Assembly: GCA_016192035.1 (NCBI GenBank)
Contig: JACPUW010000035.1
Span: 116,323 to 180,322, forward strand
Direction: 5' to 3'
Length of the DNA: 64,000 nt
Origin: Bacteroidota bacterium
GTDB taxonomy: Bacteria > Bacteroidota > Bacteroidia > CAILMK01 > JACPUW01
Position numbers and translations under genes: made by a program. This document shows positions 26,908 through 35,127 of this stretch, piece by piece (the stretch's first letter is position 1; every line of letters starts with the position of its first letter). The notes beneath the pieces are model-generated. The model did not search any database. It was not told the origin of the DNA and worked only from the letters and a program-made list of their open reading frames with translations.

Positions 26908-28215
26908 ATGCCAGAAGCCTTTAAAATAAATGGCCCCGTTCGCCTTAAAGGTGAAATCACTCCCCAGGGCGCCAAAAACGAAGCCTTGCAGGTGGTTTCT
27001 GCCGTGCTGCTCACCCCTCATACCGTGCGCCTGGAGAATGTGCCCGCCATCAATGATGTGCTGATGCTCATTGAAATCCTGCGCAATTTGGGCGTGCAAA
27101 TCACTAAGGTGGACAACAATACATACGAGTTTTCTGCGGCCAATATTGACATAGGCTACCTGGAAAGCCCTGAATTTCTCAAGCAGGGGGGGAGCCTGCG
27201 CGGGTCGGTCATGATCATGGGCCCCTTGCTGGCCCGCTTTGGCAAAACCGTGATTCCAAAACCCGGCGGTGATAAAATTGGGCGAAGGCGGATGGATACC
27301 CATTTTGAGGGAATTGAAAAACTGGGCGCCCGGTTTCACTATGACCCTCATGCCCATGTGTTCCACGTGGATGGCTCCAAGCTAACCGGTACTTATATCC
27401 TGCTGGATGAGCCTTCGGTTACCGGTACTGCCAATATTACCATGGCCGCCGTACTGGCCAAAGGGGCCACCACCATATACAATGCCGCCTGTGAACCGTA
27501 CAACCAGCAGTTGTGCAACATGTTGGTGTCTATGGGGGCCCGCATGGAAGGCATAGGCACCAATAGGCTTACCATACATGGGGTAGAAAGCTTGGGCGGC
27601 TGCACCCACCGTTGCCTGCCCGACATGATTGAAATTGGTTCATTTATGGGCATGGCGGCCATGACCGCCTCTCAGTTGCGCATCAAGAACGTGCGATATG
27701 ACATGCTGGGAAATATACCCGGTGTCTTTAAAAAACTCGGGATCAATTTTTGGCTGGAAGATGACGATATACTTGTGGATCAACGAGATGTGTGTCAAAT
27801 TTCTAATTTTATCGATGGGTCCATACTCACGGTATCCGATGGCCCCTGGCCCCTGTTTACCCCTGACCTTATTTCCATAGCACTCGTAACGGCCATACAG
27901 GCCAAAGGCAATGTGCTCATCCACCAGAAAATGTTTGAAAGCCGGTTGTTCTTCGTGGACAACCTCATTGATATGGGCGCTCAGATCATTCTCAACGATC
28001 CGCACCGCGCCACCGTGATGGGCCTGGGCAGGAGCCAAGGCCTACGGGGTATTACCATGCGCTCACCCGACATCAGGGCCGGGGTGGCACTCCTCATAGC
28101 TGCCATGTCAGCCCATGGTGAAAGTACCATTCAAAACATTGTTCAAATAGACCGGGGGTATGAAAACATTGACACCAGGTTGAACGCACTGGGTGCCGGT
28201 ATTGTTAGATGCTAG
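26908..28215 (+). CDS. murA: UDP-N-acetylglucosamine 1-carboxyvinyltransferase, Asp-type
   Basis: First committed step of peptidoglycan synthesis: adds enolpyruvate from PEP to UDP-GlcNAc. 435 residues, an inverse-alpha/beta barrel with phrases GAKNEALQVVSAVLLTPHTV, GSLRGSVMIMGPLLARFGK and MRSPDIRAGVALLIAAM. In the active-site loop the residue that is Cys115 in E. coli is Asp122 here (KPGGDKIGRRRMDTHFEGI). The same Asp is known in naturally fosfomycin-insensitive MurA of mycobacteria and chlamydiae, so fosfomycin insensitivity is predicted. It starts 3 bp after DUF4290. Confidence 0.96.
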   Translation: MPEAFKINGPVRLKGEITPQGAKNEALQVVSAVLLTPHTVRLENVPAINDVLMLIEILRNLGVQITKVDNNTYEFSAANIDIGYLESPEFLKQGGSLRGSVMIMGPLLARFGKTVIPKPGGDKIGRRRMDTHFEGIEKLGARFHYDPHAHVFHVDGSKLTGTYILLDEPSVTGTANITMAAVLAKGATTIYNAACEPYNQQLCNMLVSMGARMEGIGTNRLTIHGVESLGGCTHRCLPDMIEIGSFMGMAAMTASQLRIKNVRYDMLGNIPGVFKKLGINFWLEDDDILVDQRDVCQISNFIDGSILTVSDGPWPLFTPDLISIALVTAIQAKGNVLIHQKMFESRLFFVDNLIDMGAQIILNDPHRATVMGLGRSQGLRGITMRSPDIRAGVALLIAAMSAHGESTIQNIVQIDRGYENIDTRLNALGAGIVRC

Positions 28216-28239
28216 TTTTCACTCCATTAAATTACCAAT

Positions 28240-28758
28240 ATGCGTAGAATTATCTTCCTCGTTGCCTTTGCGGCCCTCACTTTGTCTGGCACTGCACCTA
28301 AACAGTCCATTGGCCTGAACGTGGGTGATGTGGCCCCCAACATAGTACAAATGGGAGTAAATGGAAAGGAACTAAAACTAAGTGACTTGCAGGGCAACAT
28401 GGTGCTTATTGACTTTTGGGCTTCTTGGTGCGGGCCATGCCGCAGGTCCAATCCCCAATTGGTTTCTATATACAAGAAATACAAGGAAAAGAAATTCAAA
28501 TCACATAAGGGCTTTACCGTGTTCAGTGTTTCGCTTGACAGCAAGCGCGAAGACTGGGTAAAAGCCATTGCCGACGACAAACTGGAGTGGCCCCACCATG
28601 TGAGCGACCTAAAATACTGGCAAAATGCAGCCGCCCAACTCTATAAAGTCAAGGCAATACCCCATACGGTGCTCATTGATGGCAATGGCGTAATCATTGG
28701 CAAAGACATAAGTACCAATGTGCTGGACTATGAACTGTCAAAGCGGCTGGCAAACTAG
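28240..28758 (+). CDS. TlpA-like thiol-disulfide oxidoreductase
   Basis: An exported thioredoxin-fold protein of 172 residues. The N terminus MRRIIFLVAFAALTLSGTAP is a signal peptide. The redoxin domain has IDFWASWCGPCRRSNPQL with the CxxC pair at Cys64 and Cys67, then the cis-Pro motif VKAIPHTVLIDGNG. It resembles periplasmic TlpA/ResA reductases that keep cytochrome c or envelope protein cysteines reduced. It follows murA by 24 bp and is probably in the same transcript. Its partner is unknown. Confidence 0.9.
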   Translation: MRRIIFLVAFAALTLSGTAPKQSIGLNVGDVAPNIVQMGVNGKELKLSDLQGNMVLIDFWASWCGPCRRSNPQLVSIYKKYKEKKFKSHKGFTVFSVSLDSKREDWVKAIADDKLEWPHHVSDLKYWQNAAAQLYKVKAIPHTVLIDGNGVIIGKDISTNVLDYELSKRLAN

Positions 28759-28832
28759 CCCGTGACATATTGGCATTGTGTTTTTTTTGGCAGCAAGTTT
28801 GACAAAGCGCGGCCAAAACCTAAACCCCACCT

Positions 28833-29393
28833 ATGACTGACGAGAAATTGGAAGCCTTTGGCGATGAGCTGCTTGAACAACCAAAAGCCGAAGCTCAAGA
28901 AGGGAACCCTACTGGTAATGACGGCGATATGGCCGTAGATGAAGATAGGATTGAACAATTGGAAGGGGAAAAGAAAGAATTGCAAGACAAATACTTGCGG
29001 CTTTACTCTGAGTTTGAAAACTTCAGGCGCCGCACTGCCAAAGAAGGCATGGAACTCCGCCTATCGGCATCAAAAGACCTGATCATGGAGCTACTGCCGG
29101 TAATCGATGACTTTGAAAGGGGACTGGAAGCCGTGGCCAAAACCGGCAATGAAGCCGCTGCGGTTGAGGGTATGGGTCTGATTTACAATAAAATGAAAGC
29201 CATATTGGAGCGAAAGGGCCTCAAGGCCATGGAGAGCAAGGAAAAGGAGTTTGACCCTGACCTGCACGAGGCACTGACCAAACTCTTGGCCCCAAACGCC
29301 AACATGAAGGGTAAGGTGCTGGATGAAATTGAAAAGGGGTATCTCCTGCACGACAAAGTAATCAGGCACGCCAAGGTGGTGGTAGCCGAATAA
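28833..29393 (+). CDS. grpE: Nucleotide exchange factor GrpE
   Basis: Releases ADP from DnaK in the Hsp70 cycle. 186 residues: an acidic low-complexity N terminus, a long coiled coil (about 45-90, [20 protein letters not shown] then [12 protein letters not shown]) and the C-terminal beta domain with [13 protein letters not shown] and [16 protein letters not shown], the family signature. It pairs with dnaJ 19 bp downstream. DnaK is not in the window. I saw no CIRCE or HrcA operator. Confidence 0.97.
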   Translation: MTDEKLEAFGDELLEQPKAEAQEGNPTGNDGDMAVDEDRIEQLEGEKKELQDKYLRLYSEFENFRRRTAKEGMELRLSASKDLIMELLPVIDDFERGLEAVAKTGNEAAAVEGMGLIYNKMKAILERKGLKAMESKEKEFDPDLHEALTKLLAPNANMKGKVLDEIEKGYLLHDKVIRHAKVVVAE

Positions 29394-29412
29394 ATTCCAG
29401 CCACTTATACAT

Positions 29413-30561
29413 ATGGCCAAAAGAGATTATTACGAAGTACTTGGGGTGGCACGCGGTGCCAGCAAAGACGACATTAAGCGGGCATACCGCAAAATGGCCA
29501 TCAAGTACCATCCCGACAAAAACCCAGACGACAAGAACGCCGAAGAGATGTTTAAAGAGGCCGCAGAGGCCTATGACGTGCTCTCCGACGACGATAAGCG
29601 TGCCCGATACGATAGATACGGTCACCAGGCAGTGGGCAGCGGTGCCGGGTTTGGTGGTGGCGGTATGTCCATGGACGACATTTTTAGCCATTTTGGCGAT
29701 GTGTTTGGCGATGCGGGAAACCCATTTGAATCGTTTTTTGGTGGCGGACGGGGCCGCGGCAGGGCACAAACCAAGGGCGCCAACATACGGGTGAAAGTGA
29801 AACTGTCACTGCATGAAATAGCCAATGGGGTGACCAAGAAGCTCAAAATCAAGAAAGACGTGGCCTGCCAGACATGTATGGGTAGCGGCGCCAGTTCGTC
29901 TAATGCGGTGAAAACCTGCAACACTTGCGGCGGTGCCGGCCAAGTGAGGAGGGTAACCAGCACATTTATCGGCCAAATGGCCACTACCAGTACCTGCCCC
30001 GCCTGCCAGGGCATGGGCAAGGTGGTAACCGATAAGTGCCGCAACTGTTATGGCGAAGGCAAGGTGACCGGCGAAGAAATCGTGGAGGTGAGCATTCCGC
30101 CTGGCGTGCACAACGAGGTACAGCTTAGTGTGCGCGAAAAGGGTAACGCCGCCCGCTTTGGGGGTATCAACGGTGACCTGATAGTGGTGATTGAAGAAGA
30201 AGAACACGAAGAACTTACCCGTGACGGAAACAACGTGATCTACGACCTTCACCTATCTTTTCCGGATGCCGTGCTGGGCACCGAACTGGAAGTGCCTACC
30301 ATAGATGGCAAGGCTAAAATAAGCATCCCCCCTGGCACACAAGGCGGTAAGATATTTAGGCTCAAGAATAAGGGCATACCTGACCTGAACGGCTATGGCC
30401 GGGGCGACCAATTGGTGCATACCAATATTTGGGTGCCCAAAAACATTAGCCCTAAAGAAAGGGCCGCCATAGAAAAACTCCGCGATTCGGTGGATTGCAC
30501 CCCTTGCCCTGACAAGCAGGACAAGTCTTTTTTTGAGCGGGTCAAGGAGATTTTCTCCTAA
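29413..30561 (+). CDS. dnaJ: Chaperone DnaJ (type I Hsp40)
   Basis: A co-chaperone that stimulates DnaK ATPase activity. 382 residues, complete type I layout. J domain residues 1-70 with HPD in IKYHPDKNP; a Gly/Phe-rich linker (about 75-120); a zinc domain with four CxxCxGxG modules ([32 protein letters not shown]); C-terminal substrate domains with [20 protein letters not shown] and [20 protein letters not shown]. Downstream of grpE in the same operon. Confidence 0.98.
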   Translation: MAKRDYYEVLGVARGASKDDIKRAYRKMAIKYHPDKNPDDKNAEEMFKEAAEAYDVLSDDDKRARYDRYGHQAVGSGAGFGGGGMSMDDIFSHFGDVFGDAGNPFESFFGGGRGRGRAQTKGANIRVKVKLSLHEIANGVTKKLKIKKDVACQTCMGSGASSSNAVKTCNTCGGAGQVRRVTSTFIGQMATTSTCPACQGMGKVVTDKCRNCYGEGKVTGEEIVEVSIPPGVHNEVQLSVREKGNAARFGGINGDLIVVIEEEEHEELTRDGNNVIYDLHLSFPDAVLGTELEVPTIDGKAKISIPPGTQGGKIFRLKNKGIPDLNGYGRGDQLVHTNIWVPKNISPKERAAIEKLRDSVDCTPCPDKQDKSFFERVKEIFS

Positions 30562-30574
30562 ATCCCTTTGTGAT

Positions 30575-30832
30575 TTATGGAGTGCAGTCCCAGCTATAGT
30601 GCACGCCGTCTTTTTCATAGCTGGCATTGGCCTCCACCTCTTTCAGTGTGGACCCACAGTATTCCCTTATCTCCTTGTTTGTTTCTGTGCCTACCCCCTC
30701 TATGGTCAGGGTTCGGGTTAGGGTGCAGTCGCGGCATTTTTGGCAACTGCCCAAAGCCAGCCACACCGGGACAACAGTCAATAAAACAAGCCCATGACGG
30801 GCCAAACCTAAGGGTAAACGGTCTTTGGTCAT
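30575..30832 (-). CDS. Small cysteine-rich lipoprotein
   Basis: 85 residues. The N terminus MTKDRLPLGLARHGLVLLTV leads to lipobox LGSC. The mature part of about 55 residues has five Cys counting the lipid-modified one (CQKCRDC, then REYCGS and WDCTP), suggesting disulfides or metal binding. No family name. It converges on dnaJ with 13 bp between the stops. Only modest support: the signal peptide and lipobox are the main evidence. Confidence 0.6.
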   Translation of the reverse strand: MTKDRLPLGLARHGLVLLTVVPVWLALGSCQKCRDCTLTRTLTIEGVGTETNKEIREYCGSTLKEVEANASYEKDGVHYSWDCTP

Positions 30833-30893
30833 CTCATTTGGTTATTACAAAGAAAGTACCTGCCGGGAGAAAGCTGGGGTTAAGCCAACTGGT

Positions 30894-30901
30894 TACTTTT
30901 G
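30894..30901 (+). promoter_or_regulatory. -7 box TACTTTTG for the two-component operon
   Basis: TAnnTTTG match, 22 bp before the kinase ATG. No perfect -33 element. Confidence 0.5.
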
Positions 30902-30923
30902 TTAGCCCTGGCATACCCACTAC

Positions 30924-32522
30924 ATGAACAAGCGCAAACTCACCGCCATTACCGTGGCCATGGCCATTGCCCTAATTGGCATTGTGTCTATACAGGTCTA
31001 TTGGGTAAACAATGCTTACGCCACCATCAAGGAGCGCTTTTTCTACGAACTTGACAACCGGCTGGACAAAGTGATAGATCGGTGCGGCGTGCTTCTTACC
31101 CTCCATCTAATCAATGACATAGACAAAAAGGGTTTTGCTGGCATGAGCAATTTTGAATCAAAGGAAAAGGTGCTTTCCAACATAGATTCTACCGAAATCA
31201 TGTTCAAGCGGTACACCGTGGACATAGAAGAGGTACTGTTTGAACCAAGCACCGAAAAACAGATCCGCCGCAGCGGCAAGGACCAGGCCGATGGGGCAGG
31301 GGCTGATTCATCCCAAACCGGCTTGAGCATGAACGGACACCTAGAGTCGTCCACCATTGCAAAGGATAGCCAAGCGGTGAATTTTAGCGAATTGCGACGC
31401 AACGAGCAGGGCCAGTTGTTCAGGTTCATCAGTTCATTCATACACTCCCCAGCCAATAATGACCCGCTCCTGTTGCAGCGCATCATAGATTCCCTGCTCA
31501 ACATTGAAGTGGCAGGCATGTCGCCTCCCCTTAATTTCAGGTACGAGATACTCGATGGGCCCGCCGATACTTTTGACACCTTCTTGCCTGGTACGGGTAC
31601 CGGTGACCCCGATGGTAGCCACATACTCAAGAAGATCTTTCCCCATGCCGTGAGCCCCAATCAAATGCACCTTTTGGTGCGTGTGGTTGACCCGCTGCGA
31701 GCCGTGCTCAAGAAAATGAGACTGGTCTTGATTACCTCGGTTATATTTCTCATTATCATAGTCTATTCGTTTTTCTATACCCTGAGCAGCCTGGTGCGCC
31801 AAGACCTGCTCAACCAAATGAAAAGCGACTTTATTAACAACATGACGCACGAGCTAAAAACCCCCATTACCACCATAGCCCTGGCCACCGAGGCATTGTT
31901 GGACCCCAACGTGGAGATTTCGCCACAGAATGTGCACAATATGAGCAAATTGATAGCCAAGGAAAGCAATAGGCTAAAGCAACAGGTAGAGCGCGTACTG
32001 CAAATGGACCGCATGGACAGGCATAAAATAGACTTACGGCTGGAGCCCATGCCCCTTAACGATTTCTTAAATGAAATCATAGAAAACGTGCGCATTCAGG
32101 TAGAAACCAAAGGTGGTAAGCTCACCTCTTTGCTCCATGCCAATCCAGACAAAGTGTGCATTGATGCCCTGCATATTGGCAATGTGATTTACAATCTGAT
32201 AGACAACGCTATAAAATACTCCACCGGTCCGCCCGAGATTTTTATCCATAGCTACAATGGCACCGACCAGGTGCTGGTGGATGTGGAAGACAAAGGAATC
32301 GGTATTCCAAAAGAATTACAACCGCGTATATTTGAACGCTTTTACAGGGTACCTACCGGAAACCTTCACAACGTAAAGGGATTCGGTCTGGGATTGGCCT
32401 ACGTAAAAGAGATGATGGTACAACACCAAGGCGACATAAAGGTGATAAGCCGGGTAGGCAAGGGAAGTACCTTTACATTGATTTTTCCAATTCATAAATA
32501 CTGCAAGAATGAAGAGTCCTGA
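30924..32522 (+). CDS. Sensor histidine kinase
   Basis: A membrane sensor kinase of 532 residues. TM1 about 8-28 (AITVAMAIALIGIVSIQVYW); a periplasmic sensor region of about 235 residues, rich in Asp/Ser, with no named domain; TM2 about 267-290 (LVLITSVIFLIIIVYSFFYT). The HisKA dimerisation helix has the phospho-accepting His309 in FINNMTHELKTPITTIALAT. The ATPase domain has N box NVIYNLIDNAIKYS, G1 VEDKGIGIPKEL, the F box RIFERFYRV and G2 GFGLGLAYVKEM. The stop lies inside the start of the response regulator (14-bp overlap). The layout recalls RprX/RprY of Bacteroides, but the ligand is unknown. Confidence 0.95.
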   Translation: MNKRKLTAITVAMAIALIGIVSIQVYWVNNAYATIKERFFYELDNRLDKVIDRCGVLLTLHLINDIDKKGFAGMSNFESKEKVLSNIDSTEIMFKRYTVDIEEVLFEPSTEKQIRRSGKDQADGAGADSSQTGLSMNGHLESSTIAKDSQAVNFSELRRNEQGQLFRFISSFIHSPANNDPLLLQRIIDSLLNIEVAGMSPPLNFRYEILDGPADTFDTFLPGTGTGDPDGSHILKKIFPHAVSPNQMHLLVRVVDPLRAVLKKMRLVLITSVIFLIIIVYSFFYTLSSLVRQDLLNQMKSDFINNMTHELKTPITTIALATEALLDPNVEISPQNVHNMSKLIAKESNRLKQQVERVLQMDRMDRHKIDLRLEPMPLNDFLNEIIENVRIQVETKGGKLTSLLHANPDKVCIDALHIGNVIYNLIDNAIKYSTGPPEIFIHSYNGTDQVLVDVEDKGIGIPKELQPRIFERFYRVPTGNLHNVKGFGLGLAYVKEMMVQHQGDIKVISRVGKGSTFTLIFPIHKYCKNEES

Positions 32523-33219
32523 AACAAAAGTCCTAATGGTAGAGGACGATGACAGCCTAGGTAGCATACTCCGTGAGTATCTCAACCTCAAAGGCTACGA
32601 GGTAGTACATGCCAAAAACGGCCAAGAAGCACTTGATAAGTTCTGGGCCGAAAAATTTGACCTGGTGTTGCTCGATGTAATGCTGCCCAAACTGGATGGG
32701 TTTAATGTGGCCCGCGACATACGCGAAAAGGAAGAAGGCTATACGCCCATTATCTTCCTCACCGCCAAGACCATGCAGGCCGACAAGTTGGAAGGCCTGA
32801 AAATCGGTGCCGATGACTATGTCACCAAACCGTTTAGCATGGAAGAGCTCCAGCTGCGAGTTGAAGCCATTATGCGCCGGTTTAGAATAGGCAATGGCAA
32901 TCAAATGCCTGACATGAAGATCTATAAGATGGGCAAATACACGTTTAACCGACTGCTCAAGACCCTGGTGGATGACGAGGGCAAGGAAAAAGGCCTCACC
33001 GACAAGGAAGCCTCCCTGCTGGAACTGCTCGTCATGAACCGCAATGAGGTGCTCAACCGAAAGGATGCCCTTATGAAAATTTGGGGAGATGACGATTACT
33101 TCAACGGCCGGAGCATGGACGTGTATGTGACCAAGCTGCGCAAAATGCTGGCCGACGATAAAAACGTTAAACTGAACAACGTACACGGCGTAGGGTACCA
33201 ACTTATCGTGCTGTCGTAG
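32509..33219 (+). CDS. OmpR-family response regulator
   Basis: A DNA-binding partner of the kinase, 236 residues. The receiver domain is residues 1-120 with acidic pocket VEDDDS, phospho-accepting Asp56 in LVLLDVMLPKLDGF, the conserved Thr in FLTAKTM and Lys in DDYVTKPFSMEEL. The C-terminal winged helix (about 135-235) has LTDKEASLLELLVMNRNEVL, LMKIWGDDDYFNGRSMDVYV and VHGVGYQLIV. It overlaps the kinase gene by 14 bp. Targets are unknown. A 14-bp palindrome follows its stop codon. Confidence 0.96.
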   Translation: MKSPETKVLMVEDDDSLGSILREYLNLKGYEVVHAKNGQEALDKFWAEKFDLVLLDVMLPKLDGFNVARDIREKEEGYTPIIFLTAKTMQADKLEGLKIGADDYVTKPFSMEELQLRVEAIMRRFRIGNGNQMPDMKIYKMGKYTFNRLLKTLVDDEGKEKGLTDKEASLLELLVMNRNEVLNRKDALMKIWGDDDYFNGRSMDVYVTKLRKMLADDKNVKLNNVHGVGYQLIVLS

Positions 33220-33226
33220 GCCTGCG

Positions 33227-33240
33227 GGGCCAATTGGCCC
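33227..33240. promoter_or_regulatory. 14-bp perfect palindrome before the tRNA-Cys promoter
   Basis: GGGCCAATTGGCCC, ending exactly where the -33 TTTG begins. It could be a weak terminator for the response regulator or an operator. Evidence is the symmetry only. Confidence 0.35.
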
Positions 33241-33271
33241 TTTGGCGTACAGCGGCAGATACCTACATTTG
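33241..33271 (+). promoter_or_regulatory. Full promoter TTTG-N19-TACATTTG for tRNA-Cys
   Basis: Perfect -33 TTTG at 33241-33244, a 19-nt spacer and TACATTTG at 33264-33271. The mature tRNA starts 19 bp downstream of the box. Confidence 0.85.
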
Positions 33272-33290
33272 CCCCGCCGATAAAAAAAAA

Positions 33291-33364
33291 GGCACCGTGG
33301 CCGAGAGGCTAGGCAGAGGTCTGCAAAACCTCGTACACCAGTTCGAATCTGGTCGGTGCCTCCA
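33291..33364 (+). tRNA. tRNA-Cys (GCA)
   Basis: Folds as a 74-nt cloverleaf: acceptor GGCACCG/CGGTGCC, D stem GCC/GGC, anticodon stem GAGGT/ACCTC around loop CTGCAAA with anticodon GCA at 33323-33325, T loop TTCGAAT, discriminator T, and an encoded CCA at 33362-33364. It is preceded by a perfect sigma-ABfr promoter and followed 2 nt later by a strong terminator, so it is a single-gene transcript. Confidence 0.98.
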
Positions 33365-33366
33365 AT

Positions 33367-33403
33367 AAAAAAAGCGGATGACCTCTGGGCCATCCGCTTT
33401 TTT
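33367..33403. terminator. Bidirectional terminator after tRNA-Cys
   Basis: AAAAAAGCGGATG pairs with CATCCGCTTTTTT. It serves the tRNA (+) and the convergent EGF lipoprotein gene (-). Confidence 0.9.
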
Positions 33404-33420
33404 ATTGCGCTATGCTATAA

Positions 33421-34002
33421 TCAATAGATGTACGACACCGTAAGATCAACCTCGGTTTTGCCTGAGCTGCTTTTTAGGCTTATCACCTCCGGAAAGCCTG
33501 CATAAACATCCTTAAACTTCAAGCGGATGCTGCCCATAAACTCAAAAACAGGGTTGAGTCCGTCAAAATCGTAGTCTGACACTTCTATGGTTACCTCACT
33601 GTTGAGGTTAGATACCTTATAGTTGCACGGTATGTCGTACAATTGGCCTTCAGTGGCATCCTCATGTACCTGTGTGGTGAGGTTGGTGGGTTCAAAATAC
33701 TTGTTTTGCAAGTCCATAACCCTAATGGTCAGGTCTGGCAGCAAACCGTTTTCAGCGTTGTCCCAAGTGCCGCCCAGGTTGTCGCCAGGGAATTTCTTGA
33801 TGGTCATTTTGCTCACCGATATGCTCTTGGGCACCTTCTCTTCATCGCAGAGAGCACCTGTATAGCCTACTTCACAATCGCAGGTGCCTTCCTTACACGC
33901 TCCGTTCACGCAGCTCACCCCGGCACAAGGGTCTTCAGTGCCACAGGCATCCAAGCCCCAAATAGTCAGGCCTATGAGGGCCATAAATAAAAACTGTTTC
34001 AT
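33421..34002 (-). CDS. Lipoprotein with one EGF-like module
   Basis: 193 residues. Signal peptide MKQFLFMALIGLTIWGLDAC with lipobox LDAC. Residues about 24-53 form a compact six-Cys EGF-like module (CAGVSCVNGACKEGTCDCEV then GYTGALC). The rest is a beta-rich domain (GDNLGGTWDNAENGLLPDLT, IPCNYKVSNLNSEVTIEVSD) that looks like a C2-type or similar sandwich. The EGF module matches those of the tandem lipoproteins at 61.8-63.9 kb, but the C-terminal domain differs. A TATATTTG box lies 19 bp upstream of the ATG. Confidence 0.85.
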   Translation of the reverse strand: MKQFLFMALIGLTIWGLDACGTEDPCAGVSCVNGACKEGTCDCEVGYTGALCDEEKVPKSISVSKMTIKKFPGDNLGGTWDNAENGLLPDLTIRVMDLQNKYFEPTNLTTQVHEDATEGQLYDIPCNYKVSNLNSEVTIEVSDYDFDGLNPVFEFMGSIRLKFKDVYAGFPEVISLKSSSGKTEVDLTVSYIY

Positions 34003-34021
34003 GATCGTCGGGATTTTTGCT

Positions 34022-34029
34022 CAAATATA
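34022..34029 (-). promoter_or_regulatory. -7 box TATATTTG for the EGF lipoprotein gene
   Basis: TAnnTTTG match 19 bp before the ATG at 34002. A TTG-like -33 sits 21 nt further upstream. Confidence 0.5.
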
Positions 34030-34040
34030 TGCCCCGCTGC

Positions 34041-35093
34041 CTAGGCATTCCAATCATGGCGGTCCATACCGGCCACCGCCTGGGTAAGTAGGGCTATGCA
34101 ATGGGCTATGTCATGTGTATGTGCCATTTCCACCACTTGGTGCAGGTGGCGCGTGGGTATGGATATGGCCCCGGCTATGGCCCCGTTTTTTCCCGTGCGC
34201 TGAAGGCCGGCAGTATCGGTTCCCCCAGCCGTAAGTATCTCTAGTTGATAGGGTATATCCCCTTCCACCGCTATTTTTTTCAGGTAAGACACCATCCTGG
34301 GGTCGCATATGGCTGAGGCATCCATCACCTTGATGGCCGCACCCTTGCCCAATTCGGTAATGCGTTCTTGCGGCCTGGCCCCAGGCAGGTCATAGGCCAC
34401 CGTGGTGTCTATGGCAATCCCAAAAAATGGATTGATCTGGTGCGCGGCCACCTGCGCCCCGCGAATGCCCACTTCTTCCTGCACGGTAAACACTGCGTGA
34501 AAATCATAGGGTATGGTTTGGGCGGCCAGTGCTTCCAGGGTTTTTACCAACACGTACACGGCCACCCTGTTGTCAAGTGATTTGCCGTTCACGCAATGAC
34601 CCATGCGGATCAGGGCACGCTCCCGGGTTATCGGATTGCCCACTTCCACTTTTTCCATCACCTCCCCTTTGCTTAGGCCCATATCAATGAAAAAGTCTGA
34701 AATTTTTGATGCCTTTCCGCGCTCTTCATCGGTCATCATATGAATGGGCTTGGCACTCATCACTCCTATCAAATCTTCCTTGCCGTGCACCAATACCCGC
34801 TGGGCGGTGAGTGTCTTGGGGTCAAATCCCCCCAGGGTGTTAAAATACACAAAACCATCGTCGTCTATGTAATTTACCATAAACCCTATTTCGTCCAGGT
34901 GCGCGGCTGCCATTATTGGCCTATCGCTGTTTTGGCCTTTTTTCACCGCCACCAGGTTGCCCAGGTTGTCCACCCACCAATGATCAACCAATGGTTTTAT
35001 GTGGTTGATTACCAAGTCTCTAATTCTCTTTTCATATCCAGGGGCACCCGGTGTTTCCACCAGCGCTTGCAGCAGTTCAAAGTCTATGGCCAT
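34041..35093 (-). CDS. M42 family metalloaminopeptidase
   Basis: A cytoplasmic dinuclear-metal peptidase of the M42 (glutamyl/deblocking aminopeptidase) family, 350 residues. Expected metal ligands and base are present in order: His in MAAAHLDEIGFMV, Asp in NGKSLDNRVAVY, the Glu pair in FTVQEEVGIRGAQVA, Asp in IAIDTTVAYD and His in IPTRHLHQVVEM. The TAGGTDTAGLQ stretch is also typical. Members form large tetrahedral dodecamers that trim peptides. It follows pyk on the same strand, but its own -7 box overlaps the pyk stop codon. Confidence 0.93.
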   Translation of the reverse strand: MAIDFELLQALVETPGAPGYEKRIRDLVINHIKPLVDHWWVDNLGNLVAVKKGQNSDRPIMAAAHLDEIGFMVNYIDDDGFVYFNTLGGFDPKTLTAQRVLVHGKEDLIGVMSAKPIHMMTDEERGKASKISDFFIDMGLSKGEVMEKVEVGNPITRERALIRMGHCVNGKSLDNRVAVYVLVKTLEALAAQTIPYDFHAVFTVQEEVGIRGAQVAAHQINPFFGIAIDTTVAYDLPGARPQERITELGKGAAIKVMDASAICDPRMVSYLKKIAVEGDIPYQLEILTAGGTDTAGLQRTGKNGAIAGAISIPTRHLHQVVEMAHTHDIAHCIALLTQAVAGMDRHDWNA

Positions 35094-35119
35094 GTTTGGT
35101 AAGTGTTTGCGGGCAGCGG

Positions 35120-35127
35120 CAAACTTA
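35120..35127 (-). promoter_or_regulatory. -7 box TAAGTTTG overlapping the pyk stop
   Basis: The TAA stop of pyk is the first three bases of a TAnnTTTG match, 26 bp before the M42 peptidase ATG. Confidence 0.5.

Noticed and set aside
30562-30574. Terminator between dnaJ and the small lipoprotein
   Set aside because: No convincing stem is visible in the 13-bp convergent gap.
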